NCBI GenBank assembly: GCA_036507955.1
Contig: DATCIH010000008.1
Span: 1 to 29,756 of the forward strand
DNA length: 29,756 bases
Direction: 5' to 3'
Origin: DATCIH01 sp036507955
GTDB lineage: Bacteria; Bacillota; Clostridia; Clostridiales; Clostridiaceae
Numbering within the stretch: the stretch's first letter is position 1; every line of letters begins with the position of its first letter. The notes below the pieces were generated by a model that searched no databases, was not told the origin of the DNA, and saw only the letters and a program-made list of their open reading frames with translations. A program made the translations under genes and the position numbers. Positions 17,178 to 26,206 of this stretch are shown piece after piece.

Positions 17178-17231
17178 AGTTATCGTTTACAATAAGTATA
17201 CTATCACATCGTCTATGCAGTAAACTGTTAA
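17178..17231 (-). promoter_or_regulatory. Promoter module 3 with cre-like site (in front of a pseudogene)
   Basis: The third copy reads TTAACA (17231-17226), 17-nt spacer, TGTGAT (17208-17203), each hexamer one base weaker than modules 1 and 2. The cre-like TGTAAACGATAACT (17191-17178) has one mismatch to consensus. Its only complete gene downstream is the glycerate kinase, about 0.8 kb away. Confidence 0.6.
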
Positions 17232-17278
17232 TACATCACTTATTAGTAGCAAGCAAAGAATTGACAGTAACATTTTCT

Positions 17279-17356
17279 TTAAATTCTTCCGATCTTCTTC
17301 ATTATTTCTATTCCATATTCCAAGTTTTCTAAAGAATGCATCATAAAACCACCGCC
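17279..17356 (-). pseudogene. Possible C-terminal remnant of an unidentified gene
   Basis: The minus strand encodes GGGFMMHSLENLEYGIEIMK followed by KIGRI and a stop. Just upstream, in a neighbouring frame, lies a plausible coding stretch (LDNFIDMTKQSKTTIDINNM, then KKALA), as if one frameshift broke a single gene. No family is recognised. The rest of the gap between the dehydrogenase (stop 17573) and the isomerase remnant (17143) holds promoter module 3 and the hairpin at 17493-17534. Confidence 0.3.
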
Positions 17357-17492
17357 AGCGCTTTTTTCATATTGTTAATATCTATAGTGGTTTTTGATTG
17401 TTTCGTCATATCAATAAAATTATCCAAGCTGAGAAGCACATAGTAAATGCATTAGTTATTTTTGTGGAAAGATTCTTCAAAAGAATAGATGG

Positions 17493-17534
17493 ATAGGGAA
17501 GCCATATAACTTGGTAGTCATAAAGCTTCCCTAT
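17493..17534 (-). terminator. Strong hairpin at the end of operon D (terminator-like, no T-run)
   Basis: The outer stem ATAGGGAAGC/GCTTCCCTAT is perfect over 10 bp and continues inward through TATGACT/AGTTATA with a G-U pair to a 4-nt ACCA loop. It lies 39 nt after the dehydrogenase stop. The minus strand shows no clear T-run after it, so it may act as an mRNA 3' stabiliser or a weak terminator. Confidence 0.5.
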
Positions 17535-17572
17535 TTAAATTATTCCTAACTTAACCACAAAATCAACGCCTT

Positions 17573-18595
17573 CTACAGAACGGGAGCTACTCCAAGCTTC
17601 AATGCCCATTTATTTAGTTCTTCTATCAAATCTTCAGTTAGCTCTATTGTCCCTGCAGCTTTAATTTTTTCTTTATTTTTTGCTGAATGTTGTCCAGGAA
17701 TTTGAAGACCTACTGCCCTTGACTCCATTCTATCAATCATTTCTGATGTTCTATCCTTGAATGTTTCTAAACTCATAAGACCATCAGCTTTAATACAAAT
17801 TGCTGTATGGGTTGGTTTACCTATTGCACCTGTTACTGGTTGAGGTTCATCTATAATTTGTCCTTCTGATAATATTCCAGTAATAATTTCTCCAAGAATA
17901 GTTAATCCAAACCCTTTATGTCCACCAATAGGCAATCTAGTACCTTTAGCTATTGCAGCAGGATCAGTGCTTTGATTGCCTTCAGCATCAAGTCCCCAAT
18001 AAGGTGGTACACTTTCACCTGCCTTGATTTTAGACGAAAGTACTCCAAAAGAAGCATATGCCAAGCAAGCATCAAACATAATAGGATACCCTTTATTAGT
18101 TGGTGCCGCATAACTCATCGGACTAGCACCAATTACTTTTTCCTTCCTGTCTGGTGCACCCATACTAGGTGCTGCCCTAGTGATAATATAGCCAATATAT
18201 CCATCTTCAGATGCCTTCTCAGGATATGGTGAACAGGCCAAAATATGATTAGTATTCCTAATAGTACAAAGTCCGATCCCATGCTCATCAGCAAGTTGCT
18301 CTGCACGATTCATGACAAACATTGCACCTATCTCACCTAGACAATTATCCCCCTCATAATTCTCCAATCCAGCATATTGATGCAATAATTTAATTGAGGG
18401 CTTAGCGTTTATTTTACCAGCCTCCAGACTTGCCAGTCTTCCTGGAAGATCATGAATATCATGATGACCTACTCCACGAATTGTTGCTCTCATAAAAACT
18501 TCAGTGGCAGTCTTAACATCTTCTTTGTTTAAACCTGATTTACAAAATAGGTTGCTGATAAATTCTTCAATTTCTAAAAGTTTAACTTTAACCAT
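17573..18595 (-). CDS. Malate/L-lactate dehydrogenase family (Ldh_2, YiaK/YlbC-like) NAD(P) oxidoreductase
   Basis: About 340 residues with the signature of the Ldh_2 fold, unrelated to Rossmann dehydrogenases: the early RGVGHHDIHDLPGRL, the conserved IRNTNHI carrying the catalytic His, DACLAYASFGVLSSKIKAGE, LPIGGHKGFGLTILGEIITG and the C-terminal VGLQIPGQ. Members reduce 2-oxo acids such as 2,3-diketogulonate, ureidoglycolate-type or sulfolactate-type substrates; the specific acid cannot be told. The ATG at 18595 is chosen because GGAGTGA lies 6 nt before it; the in-frame ATG at 18613 sits directly on that ribosome-binding site. Last gene of operon D, 66 nt after the GHL6-type gene. An orphan AGGAGG at 18651-18658 in the gap has no start codon. 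Confidence 0.85.
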   Translation of the reverse strand: MVKVKLLEIEEFISNLFCKSGLNKEDVKTATEVFMRATIRGVGHHDIHDLPGRLASLEAGKINAKPSIKLLHQYAGLENYEGDNCLGEIGAMFVMNRAEQLADEHGIGLCTIRNTNHILACSPYPEKASEDGYIGYIITRAAPSMGAPDRKEKVIGASPMSYAAPTNKGYPIMFDACLAYASFGVLSSKIKAGESVPPYWGLDAEGNQSTDPAAIAKGTRLPIGGHKGFGLTILGEIITGILSEGQIIDEPQPVTGAIGKPTHTAICIKADGLMSLETFKDRTSEMIDRMESRAVGLQIPGQHSAKNKEKIKAAGTIELTEDLIEELNKWALKLGVAPVL

Positions 18596-18661
18596 TATTA
18601 TCACTCCATTCAATTTAATAGATAACTATTCATAGATAGGATTAAATGACAACCTCCTGAC

Positions 18662-20692
18662 TCAAATTTTTATTTCAAATAAAATTACCTCCCATACATC
18701 CAATTTATCAACTGTACACTCTATCCATTGGCTATCTTGACTAAAATCAAGTACTTTTTTATTAATCAAGGTTTTTACATTCGCTACTTGTGTGCCTTCC
18801 GGAAGTTTTAGCTTTATTTTGAGATCATGGAGTGGAGTACAGTTAGATAGAGGACGTTGCCCTACCCCATTAACTAAGTGAACTAATATCGTATTATCTT
18901 TCTCATAAACAACTAGCTGTAATCCATTAAAGTGAGTAACTGAAATCTTTTTATTATCTCCTAATAGTAGGTCTATCACATTTTCCAAGAATCTATAATG
19001 TTCATCTAGTTTATACTCTTGAATTAGAAAACTTAATTGAAAAGGAATATAAACCGAACTCCCCTTTCCATAATGATTCATAACACATAAAGGTATATTA
19101 GTATAAGGAACAGGAATACTAGATCGTTCGGGAGGTGCACCAACACTTTCTAAAGGAGAAAATGGAGGTACCAATGTAGCCAGAACTTTTGTTTTAGCGA
19201 GAGCTTCACAGTAGGTTACTACACCACGGTGAGCAATTATTGGTGTTTCTTCCATTCCATGCTTAAGCGGATTGTTATCACCCTCAAAACGTAAATATGA
19301 AGCCACTAAAGATTCACTATGATACACTTCATTTTTAACACCTAATAGCTCATAAAGCTCGCTCCATTCCTCGGGAACTGACCCTTCAACAACTATATTT
19401 CCACCTAACTGTACATATTCTAATATACTATTTACGAATTTCCTGGTAAATAAAAACCCATCTGGTATAATTACCACTCTAAAAGCAGTCAAACGTTGAA
19501 CAGTTGCCTGCTCATCTAAAAGTACCTCAAAAGGCACTTGTTTATTAATTAAGCCCTCAGCTAAGCCTTCAGCTGAATGATTTGCATTCCAAAGTAATGC
19601 AACTTGTGCTACAGAAACAGCACCATCCATATGTTTTTCAACCTTTTCGATCATATTGTTAATTTGGCTTATTGATTTTATAATACGCTTATCTCCAATG
19701 GTATCTGGGAACCCTGTGATTGAATGCCATATATACCCACCATTTGCAGGAATTTGACTCATCCAAAATAGATACTCTGCCTGAGGTAATCCAGTGTGCC
19801 TCCAATCCATACCTGGACAAGAGTGTATAATTCCAAATGGTGAGGGTCTATCCTTAATTGAACGTCCAAGTTTAATAGCTAATGCAGGTTTCCAAAATTG
19901 AGGAATATTTTTATATCCAAGCGACAATACATCCTGAGGTTCTGTACATAACATATCTGCTGTAGCAACTCGATCAAATAAATTATCTTTGTAAAGGTTA
20001 TAATATAGTATTAGAGGCATATTAGGTTTCTTTTCTTTCATTAACTTATATAATTTGCCAATATTATCTCGCATACAGCGAGTTCCCCAATCTGATTCAT
20101 ATTGTGCTGCATCTGTAGGTAATTCTTTATCATAAACGACTCTATATTTTCGTTTACACGCATCACAATTACATGGTATAGGGTGTGGTGCATTAAAAAA
20201 TATTCCATCTATATCGTAATTGTCCAGCACCTCAGAGAATACAGGCATTGCCACAGCGTCATTTCGATAATCACCATTAATACAAGTAGATACTAATAGT
20301 GACCACCTGCCTGGCCTTTTAGATCCTATGATTTGTGGTTCTCCCTTAGCATCTCTTACAAACCACTGCGGTTTATTTTGATAAATACTATCATCTGCTT
20401 TGCTGAAATCAAATCGTGCCACTACGCGTATGCTTTTTTTATGACATTCCTCAATAATTCTCTCTAAAAGATCAAATTCAGTAGGAAGGTATTCATTTAC
20501 ATAATGATATTTCACTTTTGAGGGATACCAAGCATAAATTCCTCCTACATTCATTACTAAAACATTAGCTCTCATATCATCCATTTGCTCTGCTAATCCT
20601 ATAGGATCCATTTTAGGTGTATCTAAAACTTGCAGGTTTGTTTGAATGACACGTAAAGGTTCCTTCCACCATAAATTTTTATTATTTTCCAT
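18662..20692 (-). CDS. GHL6-type (GH151-like?) TIM-barrel glycoside hydrolase, copy 2
   Basis: A 676-residue paralogue of the protein at 7065-9104 with the same hallmarks: YAWYPSKVKYHY, VARFDFSKADD, YDIDGIFFN followed by IPCNCDACK, and the trimerisation-type domain beginning near residue 390. Over most of its length it differs only at scattered positions. From about residue 628 to the end the two proteins are clearly different (LKLPEGTQVANVKTL against LALKDGMNVSKVTAL), directly after a stretch of ~45 residues that is almost invariant. It lies 21 nt downstream of the 429-aa barrel protein. No signal peptide, so it acts on imported sugars. Both copies probably have the same chemistry; the second may serve a different operon signal. 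Confidence 0.75.
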   Translation of the reverse strand: MENNKNLWWKEPLRVIQTNLQVLDTPKMDPIGLAEQMDDMRANVLVMNVGGIYAWYPSKVKYHYVNEYLPTEFDLLERIIEECHKKSIRVVARFDFSKADDSIYQNKPQWFVRDAKGEPQIIGSKRPGRWSLLVSTCINGDYRNDAVAMPVFSEVLDNYDIDGIFFNAPHPIPCNCDACKRKYRVVYDKELPTDAAQYESDWGTRCMRDNIGKLYKLMKEKKPNMPLILYYNLYKDNLFDRVATADMLCTEPQDVLSLGYKNIPQFWKPALAIKLGRSIKDRPSPFGIIHSCPGMDWRHTGLPQAEYLFWMSQIPANGGYIWHSITGFPDTIGDKRIIKSISQINNMIEKVEKHMDGAVSVAQVALLWNANHSAEGLAEGLINKQVPFEVLLDEQATVQRLTAFRVVIIPDGFLFTRKFVNSILEYVQLGGNIVVEGSVPEEWSELYELLGVKNEVYHSESLVASYLRFEGDNNPLKHGMEETPIIAHRGVVTYCEALAKTKVLATLVPPFSPLESVGAPPERSSIPVPYTNIPLCVMNHYGKGSSVYIPFQLSFLIQEYKLDEHYRFLENVIDLLLGDNKKISVTHFNGLQLVVYEKDNTILVHLVNGVGQRPLSNCTPLHDLKIKLKLPEGTQVANVKTLINKKVLDFSQDSQWIECTVDKLDVWEVILFEIKI

Positions 20693-20713
20693 ACTTGTCC
20701 TACACCTTCTTTT

Positions 20714-22003
20714 TTATTTTATTATAATCATTCCTGCCTCTTCCATACCTTGTTTTACGGCATCCAATAATTCCATGGTAGCTCCATCGTAATGGCCTAG
20801 TGATAAACCATCCACTCCTAGAGTACTTAATACCTTTATACTCTCCCGAATCAATTCCGGAGTAGCATTAGGTCTTGGTGCAAATGCAGCTATCAAGTCT
20901 TTATCAAAGCCAATTCCTCTTCTAATCTTCAGTATTGTATTCTTCTTTCTCTTAAATTGGTCAGGAGCACCATATTGTTCTGAATAATCGGAATCACGAA
21001 CTGAGTCTAGATAATCCTTGACCATTGCAAAATCTAAGCCTGCTAACTCAGGATATTTTAAATAATTATTATATCTGAAGTCTACATTTCTATTAGCTGA
21101 TTTTATAGCTTCATTTATTTCCTTGAATAGTAATGTTATGGACTTAGCTCTAAACTCCAGGAACTTATACAGTGAAGGATATTCTAGCAATAGACCTGTT
21201 TCCAGTAGGTCACTGCCCATCAACAAATGTTGTTCCATAACATTTGATGTATTACCATGAAGTACTGAATTTACCATGTTGTTGAGATTCTGTAAGTCCA
21301 CCATCATTTTATCCCAATCATAACCCATGGAAATTGCTTTTTTCCTACAATGGCTGCAGAAACATCCTCCCTTAAGTACACCAAGCAGTGCCCCAACTTT
21401 ATTATCTGATATATCATTCATAAACCATGGAGTTTTCACAGGTTCACCGATGGCAAATAACATCATACAGGTTTGTATAAAGTCAACATCATGATTTTTA
21501 ACAGTGTCATAGAAGATTGCCCTCATATATTCCTTCACATAATCGTTATTACAGCAGAAATGATTTTCTATAATTTCGCCGTTAATATCCTTTTGTAATA
21601 CATCTGGAAATTCTTTTTTTGCAACTTCACAATCAAAAAAAGTATGGGATATTTCTACACCTGTTTTTAAACATTTCGACCTTCCGTAATTCGTTAATTC
21701 ATCAAGCCAATCCTTACCCTTCAGGAACTCCCTTTGAGAAAATAAGGGCTTTAGGGGGGTATTTTTGAAGTTATTTTCATCCATCATATAATAAATGCGG
21801 CTGTCCTCAGGAAGATAAAATTTTCTTTTAGGATTATGAGTATAGAAAAGACTAGTTAATGGTCTCTTCTCTTTATGCATAATTCCTACAAGATATACAC
21901 TGTTTACATTACTGTGCTCCATGACATTGTTTACACATACGTCTACCCCTTCATCAGCTAAATCCCATGGATACAAACTTGCTGCAACTTCTTTAATGTT
22001 CAT
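20714..22003 (-). CDS. TIM-barrel glycosidase-like protein, uncharacterised (429 aa)
   Basis: I do not recognise a named family. The 429-residue cytoplasmic product has the look of a single (beta/alpha)8 barrel: alternating strands such as VDVCVNNVMEH, VDFIQTCMMLF and VDGLSLGHYDG, and a GGCFCSHCRKKAISMGYDW segment resembling the C-x-C-x2-C region of the GHL6 and GH42 proteins in this window. It lacks the C-terminal trimerisation domain of both. Candidate acids include Glu in AIGEPVKTPW and Asp/Glu in RDSDYSEQYG, but I cannot assign catalysis. GAGGGAG precedes the ATG at 22003. Its place between the regulator (39 nt) and GHL6 copy 2 (21 nt) argues for a role in cleaving or modifying the imported glycoside. 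Confidence 0.6.
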   Translation of the reverse strand: MNIKEVAASLYPWDLADEGVDVCVNNVMEHSNVNSVYLVGIMHKEKRPLTSLFYTHNPKRKFYLPEDSRIYYMMDENNFKNTPLKPLFSQREFLKGKDWLDELTNYGRSKCLKTGVEISHTFFDCEVAKKEFPDVLQKDINGEIIENHFCCNNDYVKEYMRAIFYDTVKNHDVDFIQTCMMLFAIGEPVKTPWFMNDISDNKVGALLGVLKGGCFCSHCRKKAISMGYDWDKMMVDLQNLNNMVNSVLHGNTSNVMEQHLLMGSDLLETGLLLEYPSLYKFLEFRAKSITLLFKEINEAIKSANRNVDFRYNNYLKYPELAGLDFAMVKDYLDSVRDSDYSEQYGAPDQFKRKKNTILKIRRGIGFDKDLIAAFAPRPNATPELIRESIKVLSTLGVDGLSLGHYDGATMELLDAVKQGMEEAGMIIIK

Positions 22004-22042
22004 TTTAACAACTCCCTCATTTTAATTTAGTTATGTAATTAA

Positions 22043-24295
22043 TTAACTAATTATTTCTATTACTTTAAATGCTCTTCTATATTCTCCTGGTGTCTTTTGT
22101 TCATAATTTTTAAAATTTCTTATGTAGGTATGAACATCTGTATAGCCTACATTTATTGCAATTTCATTTATAGTTATCTTCGATTTTGAAAGTAATGATT
22201 TACTCTGATCTACTCTGATTTTGTTTAAATAATCTGCAAAACATTTTCCAGACCTTTCTTTAAACATTCTACTAATATATGAACATGATATATCAAATTT
22301 CTCTGATAAAAACTTTAAGGATATTTCAGAGTTATAATAATCACCATTAATATAATTGAGTACTTGTTCTATTATGTCTAAATTCTGATATTCGCCTTTG
22401 TGCTGTATGTCATTGTATATATACCGGTATAAACTCAGTAGATTAGTACGGAGTTCCTCTATCGTTTCAGAGCAAACTAAGGTTATTAATTCTTTCATTT
22501 TTATATCAAATTTTAAAGATACTTCAACGGTTGTATTTATAATTTCATAATAAATAGATTTGATCATACTTATTGGGAAATTTGAATTCTTTATAACATC
22601 TAGCAATTCATTAAGTTCATTTTCTATACTATTTAAATCCCCAATTTTCAAATAATTATAAATTTTATTTTTATCGTTTAATAGATAAAAATGCTTTAAA
22701 TTCAAAACATTATCACAATGACAAATACTTTTAAAATCAATAACATTATTTCGACCCTTGACCAGTTTATATTCAACCGCAATGACTGCCTCTTTATAAG
22801 AGTCTCCAATAGAAAGAATGTCTTTATAAATATTACCAATACCTATGGTTGCATGAAAATTAAACTGTTCTATTAACACCTTCCGTATATTTATTGCCAA
22901 TTGTTTAAGAACATACATGCTAAGATTATTAGAATTTTCTATAACAGCAATATTATTAGATCCAATAAAGCACAAATATATTACCCCATATTGCTCAAAT
23001 AATCTTTTAATAATGTCTTCTATAGCGTTATTAAATACATGGCTATCATCAATAATCTGTTTTTTACTATTACATATATCTTGATAAATATTTATAAATA
23101 AAACAGCATATTCATCTTTATTAAATTGAAAATTTAATGCTCGGTTACTTGATTCTATTAATTCTCTATTTTTAATCTGACCAATTAAAAGTTTGAACAA
23201 GTAATCTTCCTTAGTAATTAATAATTGCTCCTTAACTTGCTTTAGCAAGCTTTCATTTTCGATTATTTTAGAGCAACAAATATCGCTAACCATTTTAAAC
23301 TCATCATTATACTTTTGTTTTTGGTTTTTATAATAGCGATTAGGAAATACTGAATATAACATTTTCTTTATAGGTAAATAATTTTTATATGAAAATATAT
23401 ACGCAAGTATTATCCCAAATAATAAAGCAACAACCCCAATAACTAATGACAGCTCTTTTATATTATCAAATTTTTTACTTATTTGTTCATAGGGAATAAT
23501 AGTAATATAAGATAATCCTGTTTCTTCGGAATAAATATATTGCACCATATTATTTCGATTGTTTATCATTTTATCTTGTATTATATTCTGTTGTTTGTTG
23601 CCTAAAATCTGTAATAATTCTTCAGAATTTATTTCATCACCCTTTGTTTCATTCCTAACAATAAGATCACCATATTTATTAAAAAGATAACCACTTCCTT
23701 CATTAATTCCTAAAGTATCATTTATTCTTTTAATAAGCGAATTAACTGGGATTTTAAAAACCATATATCCTACAGAGGTTGTACTATTTAGCATTAAAGT
23801 TTTAATGTATAATACAGATTCTGGTATAATATTTGAATTACTTATTAATCCATCCTTTTTCCCAGTTGTAGACAGTATTTTTTCTATTTTACTAATCTCC
23901 TGTGACATAGGTAAACCACTATTACTTAAAATGTTATTATTACTTTTAATATAGATATTATCAATAAATTCATTAGATACTGCATATAGACTTAATCTTT
24001 TCATTCCTTGATAATATGTATAAGAGCCTTCTATATCAGGAGAATACCTTAAAAGGAGCATTATGTCAGAATCTTGAGATAATGCCAATGATAGATTTTC
24101 AAGTTCTCTGATTCTAGTATCCATTATATCTTTGATTTGAAGGGCAGTTCTTTCAGTAGAGTTTTTTAATTGATTTTTCTCAATATTTATGAAGCTTTTA
24201 TAAGTAAAACTCTCTACAAACGATATAATTATAACTAACAACAATAAATAGGAACATATAAATCTCAAAAATATAGTAGATCTAAACCTTTTCAT
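22043..24295 (-). CDS. Membrane-anchored AraC-family transcriptional regulator, operon D
   Basis: A 750-residue one-component sensor-regulator with the same plan as the plus-strand regulator but only distant in sequence: membrane span ~7-29 (FLRFICSYLLLLVIIISF), extracellular Cache-like sensor ~30-280, span ~282-301 (LVIGVVALLFGIILAYI), linker, and a C-terminal AraC domain (ISLKFLSEKFDISCSYISRM, then INEIAINVGYTDVHTYIRNF and TPGEYRRAF). Start at 24295 with GGGGGAAG upstream. It lies inside operon D, 319 nt after the binding-protein gene and 39 nt before the 429-aa barrel gene, so it is likely autoregulated with the importer it senses through. Confidence 0.87.
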   Translation of the reverse strand: MKRFRSTIFLRFICSYLLLLVIIISFVESFTYKSFINIEKNQLKNSTERTALQIKDIMDTRIRELENLSLALSQDSDIMLLLRYSPDIEGSYTYYQGMKRLSLYAVSNEFIDNIYIKSNNNILSNSGLPMSQEISKIEKILSTTGKKDGLISNSNIIPESVLYIKTLMLNSTTSVGYMVFKIPVNSLIKRINDTLGINEGSGYLFNKYGDLIVRNETKGDEINSEELLQILGNKQQNIIQDKMINNRNNMVQYIYSEETGLSYITIIPYEQISKKFDNIKELSLVIGVVALLFGIILAYIFSYKNYLPIKKMLYSVFPNRYYKNQKQKYNDEFKMVSDICCSKIIENESLLKQVKEQLLITKEDYLFKLLIGQIKNRELIESSNRALNFQFNKDEYAVLFINIYQDICNSKKQIIDDSHVFNNAIEDIIKRLFEQYGVIYLCFIGSNNIAVIENSNNLSMYVLKQLAINIRKVLIEQFNFHATIGIGNIYKDILSIGDSYKEAVIAVEYKLVKGRNNVIDFKSICHCDNVLNLKHFYLLNDKNKIYNYLKIGDLNSIENELNELLDVIKNSNFPISMIKSIYYEIINTTVEVSLKFDIKMKELITLVCSETIEELRTNLLSLYRYIYNDIQHKGEYQNLDIIEQVLNYINGDYYNSEISLKFLSEKFDISCSYISRMFKERSGKCFADYLNKIRVDQSKSLLSKSKITINEIAINVGYTDVHTYIRNFKNYEQKTPGEYRRAFKVIEIIS

Positions 24296-24614
24296 TTAAT
24301 CTTCCCCCTGTTTGCAAAAGATCATATATTAACAACAAATTTAAGTTAATATATATAAAATAATAATACTTTTACATTTAGGAATACAAGACCTGCAACA
24401 CCTATTTTAGATAATTTATTTACACTTCATTAAATGTAAATAAACAAAGAAACTGCTGAATTGACTATATGTTTTGGTGCAACGTAAAATAATAATTATT
24501 AACCACTAACTGCATTAGTCATGAAGTACATTCCCAAACCAAGTTTATCTTAGAAAATATTTACTTTTGAAGATAAACTTAATCTGAAAACACAACCTAC
24601 TTTGTTAAGCTAAC
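24296..24614 (-). other. Non-coding gap inside operon D with two inverted repeats
   Basis: No gene is visible in these 319 nt. After the binding-protein stop comes an 11-bp inverted repeat, AAGTTTATCTT (24541-24551) and AAGATAAACTT (24570-24580), likely an mRNA-stabilising or attenuating hairpin; no T-run follows. A 7-bp pair ATTTACA...TGTAAAT lies near 24418-24440, and the AT-rich stretch nearer the regulator start could hold a separate promoter, though I find no convincing hexamers. Confidence 0.45.
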
Positions 24615-26150
24615 CTATTTTTTATTCTTAATATATTCTGCATTAATTTCTTTAGTTATGGCATCGCCACCACCTGACTCCCATTTTGTTACAAAATCGT
24701 CAAACATTTTATCCACATCAGATCCATTTTTCGCGGAAACAATTTTAGCAAAACTATCATCTCTCAATTGATTCAAAATAAAACTAGATGTCAGCATTGC
24801 TGGTGTTGTTGTATATATTGGAGAATTAGGGGTTCCATACTTTTTAGTTAAACCATCAGCATCCCATACAGACTGATTTGCAGTACTATCTAACCATACT
24901 CTTCGAAACAGATTAGAATATTGGATACTCATACCTGCTTGTGTCCGTTTATTCACATCAGTCCAACCGTTTATGAATTGTACTATTCCTTTGTCATCCT
25001 TTTTGTAATTTACTCCTTCTTCTCCATATCTTATGCGCATATATCCTTCCTCAGATGCCGCATAATTCATCAATTCCATAAGTCTTTCAGGATGTTCACA
25101 CTTAGCTGATATTGCCATTGTATATCCTATAGATCTCTGATCTCCTGTAAAAATATTTTGCTTTCCATCTTTATTCTTTACTGGAGCGTAAGACAGAAAT
25201 TTTGCGTTTTTATCCTTATCATATAAAGTTTTTAGTCCAATATCAAATGCAGGATCAAGTCTTTGGCTGTCAAATGTATAGGATCCAAATTTCCCCTGAC
25301 CAATTATTTCTTCAAACTTGTCACGAGTATAAATTGGAAATTGAGGGTCTATCCATCCATTTTTAAACCAAGTATTTATCCGTTTTAAAGCAGCTTTAGC
25401 TTCTGGAAGTATAGCCATATAAGTGAGCTGACCATTCACTAGTTTCCATCCATCATAGCTTATACCTTCATATTCAAATGCTTGAGAAAAGCTGTCCATT
25501 ATTGGCGCATTAGAACCAGAAATCCCGTAAGTATCATTTTTACCATTTCCATCTGGATCATTTTCAGTGAATGCTTTAATTGCAGTCTCATACTCTTCAA
25601 TAGTTGTTGGTATAGGAAGTCCCAATTTATTAAGCCAGTCTGTTCTAATAATTGGAACAGCAGATGTATCTAAAAATTGGTTAGGAACAGAATATAATTT
25701 TCCATTAAATTTAAAAGGATCCCATAATGCATCTGGTCTTATTTTCTTCATCTCAGCGCCATATTTTGTAACTAAATCATCCAATGGCATGATAAGTCCC
25801 TGGTCAACCATCTTTTTTTCAATAGCCAGATCATTTAATTGTATTAAATCAGGCATATCTCCTGAAGCCATTAATAAATTCAATTTATTTTGATAATCAG
25901 TTTGACCCCTTGGAACAAGCATAAATTCAAATGTTGCATTAAACTTCTTATTTAAAAATTGTTCCATAGAATTACCTGCTGGAACATCAAATTGTTTGCC
26001 CTGCATAATTGTATATTTATAATGTTGAGACATATCATCAACAAGAGGAGCAGTTACTACTGTAGGAACTGCCTTTTTATTACCACAACCTACAAACAAT
26101 GAAGTAATCAGAAACACAAACATGATAATAGATAAACCTTTTTTATACAT
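24615..26150 (-). CDS. Extracellular carbohydrate-binding lipoprotein of ABC importer 2 (LplA/YtcQ-like)
   Basis: A 511-residue lipoprotein: signal peptide with LITSLFVGC (lipidation at Cys22), then a family-1 binding fold with KLNLLMASGDMPDLIQLND and the Ca-loop-like NDPDGNGKNDTYG. It resembles LplA/YtcQ proteins and the binding protein of importer 1 in architecture, but the two differ strongly in sequence, so they likely bind different saccharides or different lengths of one. GGGAGG precedes the ATG at 26150. It follows its permease genes by 56 nt. Confidence 0.9.
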   Translation of the reverse strand: MYKKGLSIIMFVFLITSLFVGCGNKKAVPTVVTAPLVDDMSQHYKYTIMQGKQFDVPAGNSMEQFLNKKFNATFEFMLVPRGQTDYQNKLNLLMASGDMPDLIQLNDLAIEKKMVDQGLIMPLDDLVTKYGAEMKKIRPDALWDPFKFNGKLYSVPNQFLDTSAVPIIRTDWLNKLGLPIPTTIEEYETAIKAFTENDPDGNGKNDTYGISGSNAPIMDSFSQAFEYEGISYDGWKLVNGQLTYMAILPEAKAALKRINTWFKNGWIDPQFPIYTRDKFEEIIGQGKFGSYTFDSQRLDPAFDIGLKTLYDKDKNAKFLSYAPVKNKDGKQNIFTGDQRSIGYTMAISAKCEHPERLMELMNYAASEEGYMRIRYGEEGVNYKKDDKGIVQFINGWTDVNKRTQAGMSIQYSNLFRRVWLDSTANQSVWDADGLTKKYGTPNSPIYTTTPAMLTSSFILNQLRDDSFAKIVSAKNGSDVDKMFDDFVTKWESGGGDAITKEINAEYIKNKK

Positions 26151-26206
26151 CTTTTTCCTCCCATACTCAGTATTTTCTAATAGTTAAATTGTAGTATATT
26201 TTCTAT

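Noticed and set aside
12720..17270. The three promoter repeats as a CRISPR-like array or a mobile repeat
   Set aside because: Only three copies, kilobases apart, each correctly placed before a start codon and containing promoter boxes, so they are regulatory modules.
18651..18658. A small gene behind the orphan AGGAGG between GHL6 copy 2 and the dehydrogenase
   Set aside because: No start codon stands at the right distance and the in-frame ATT is followed at once by a stop.
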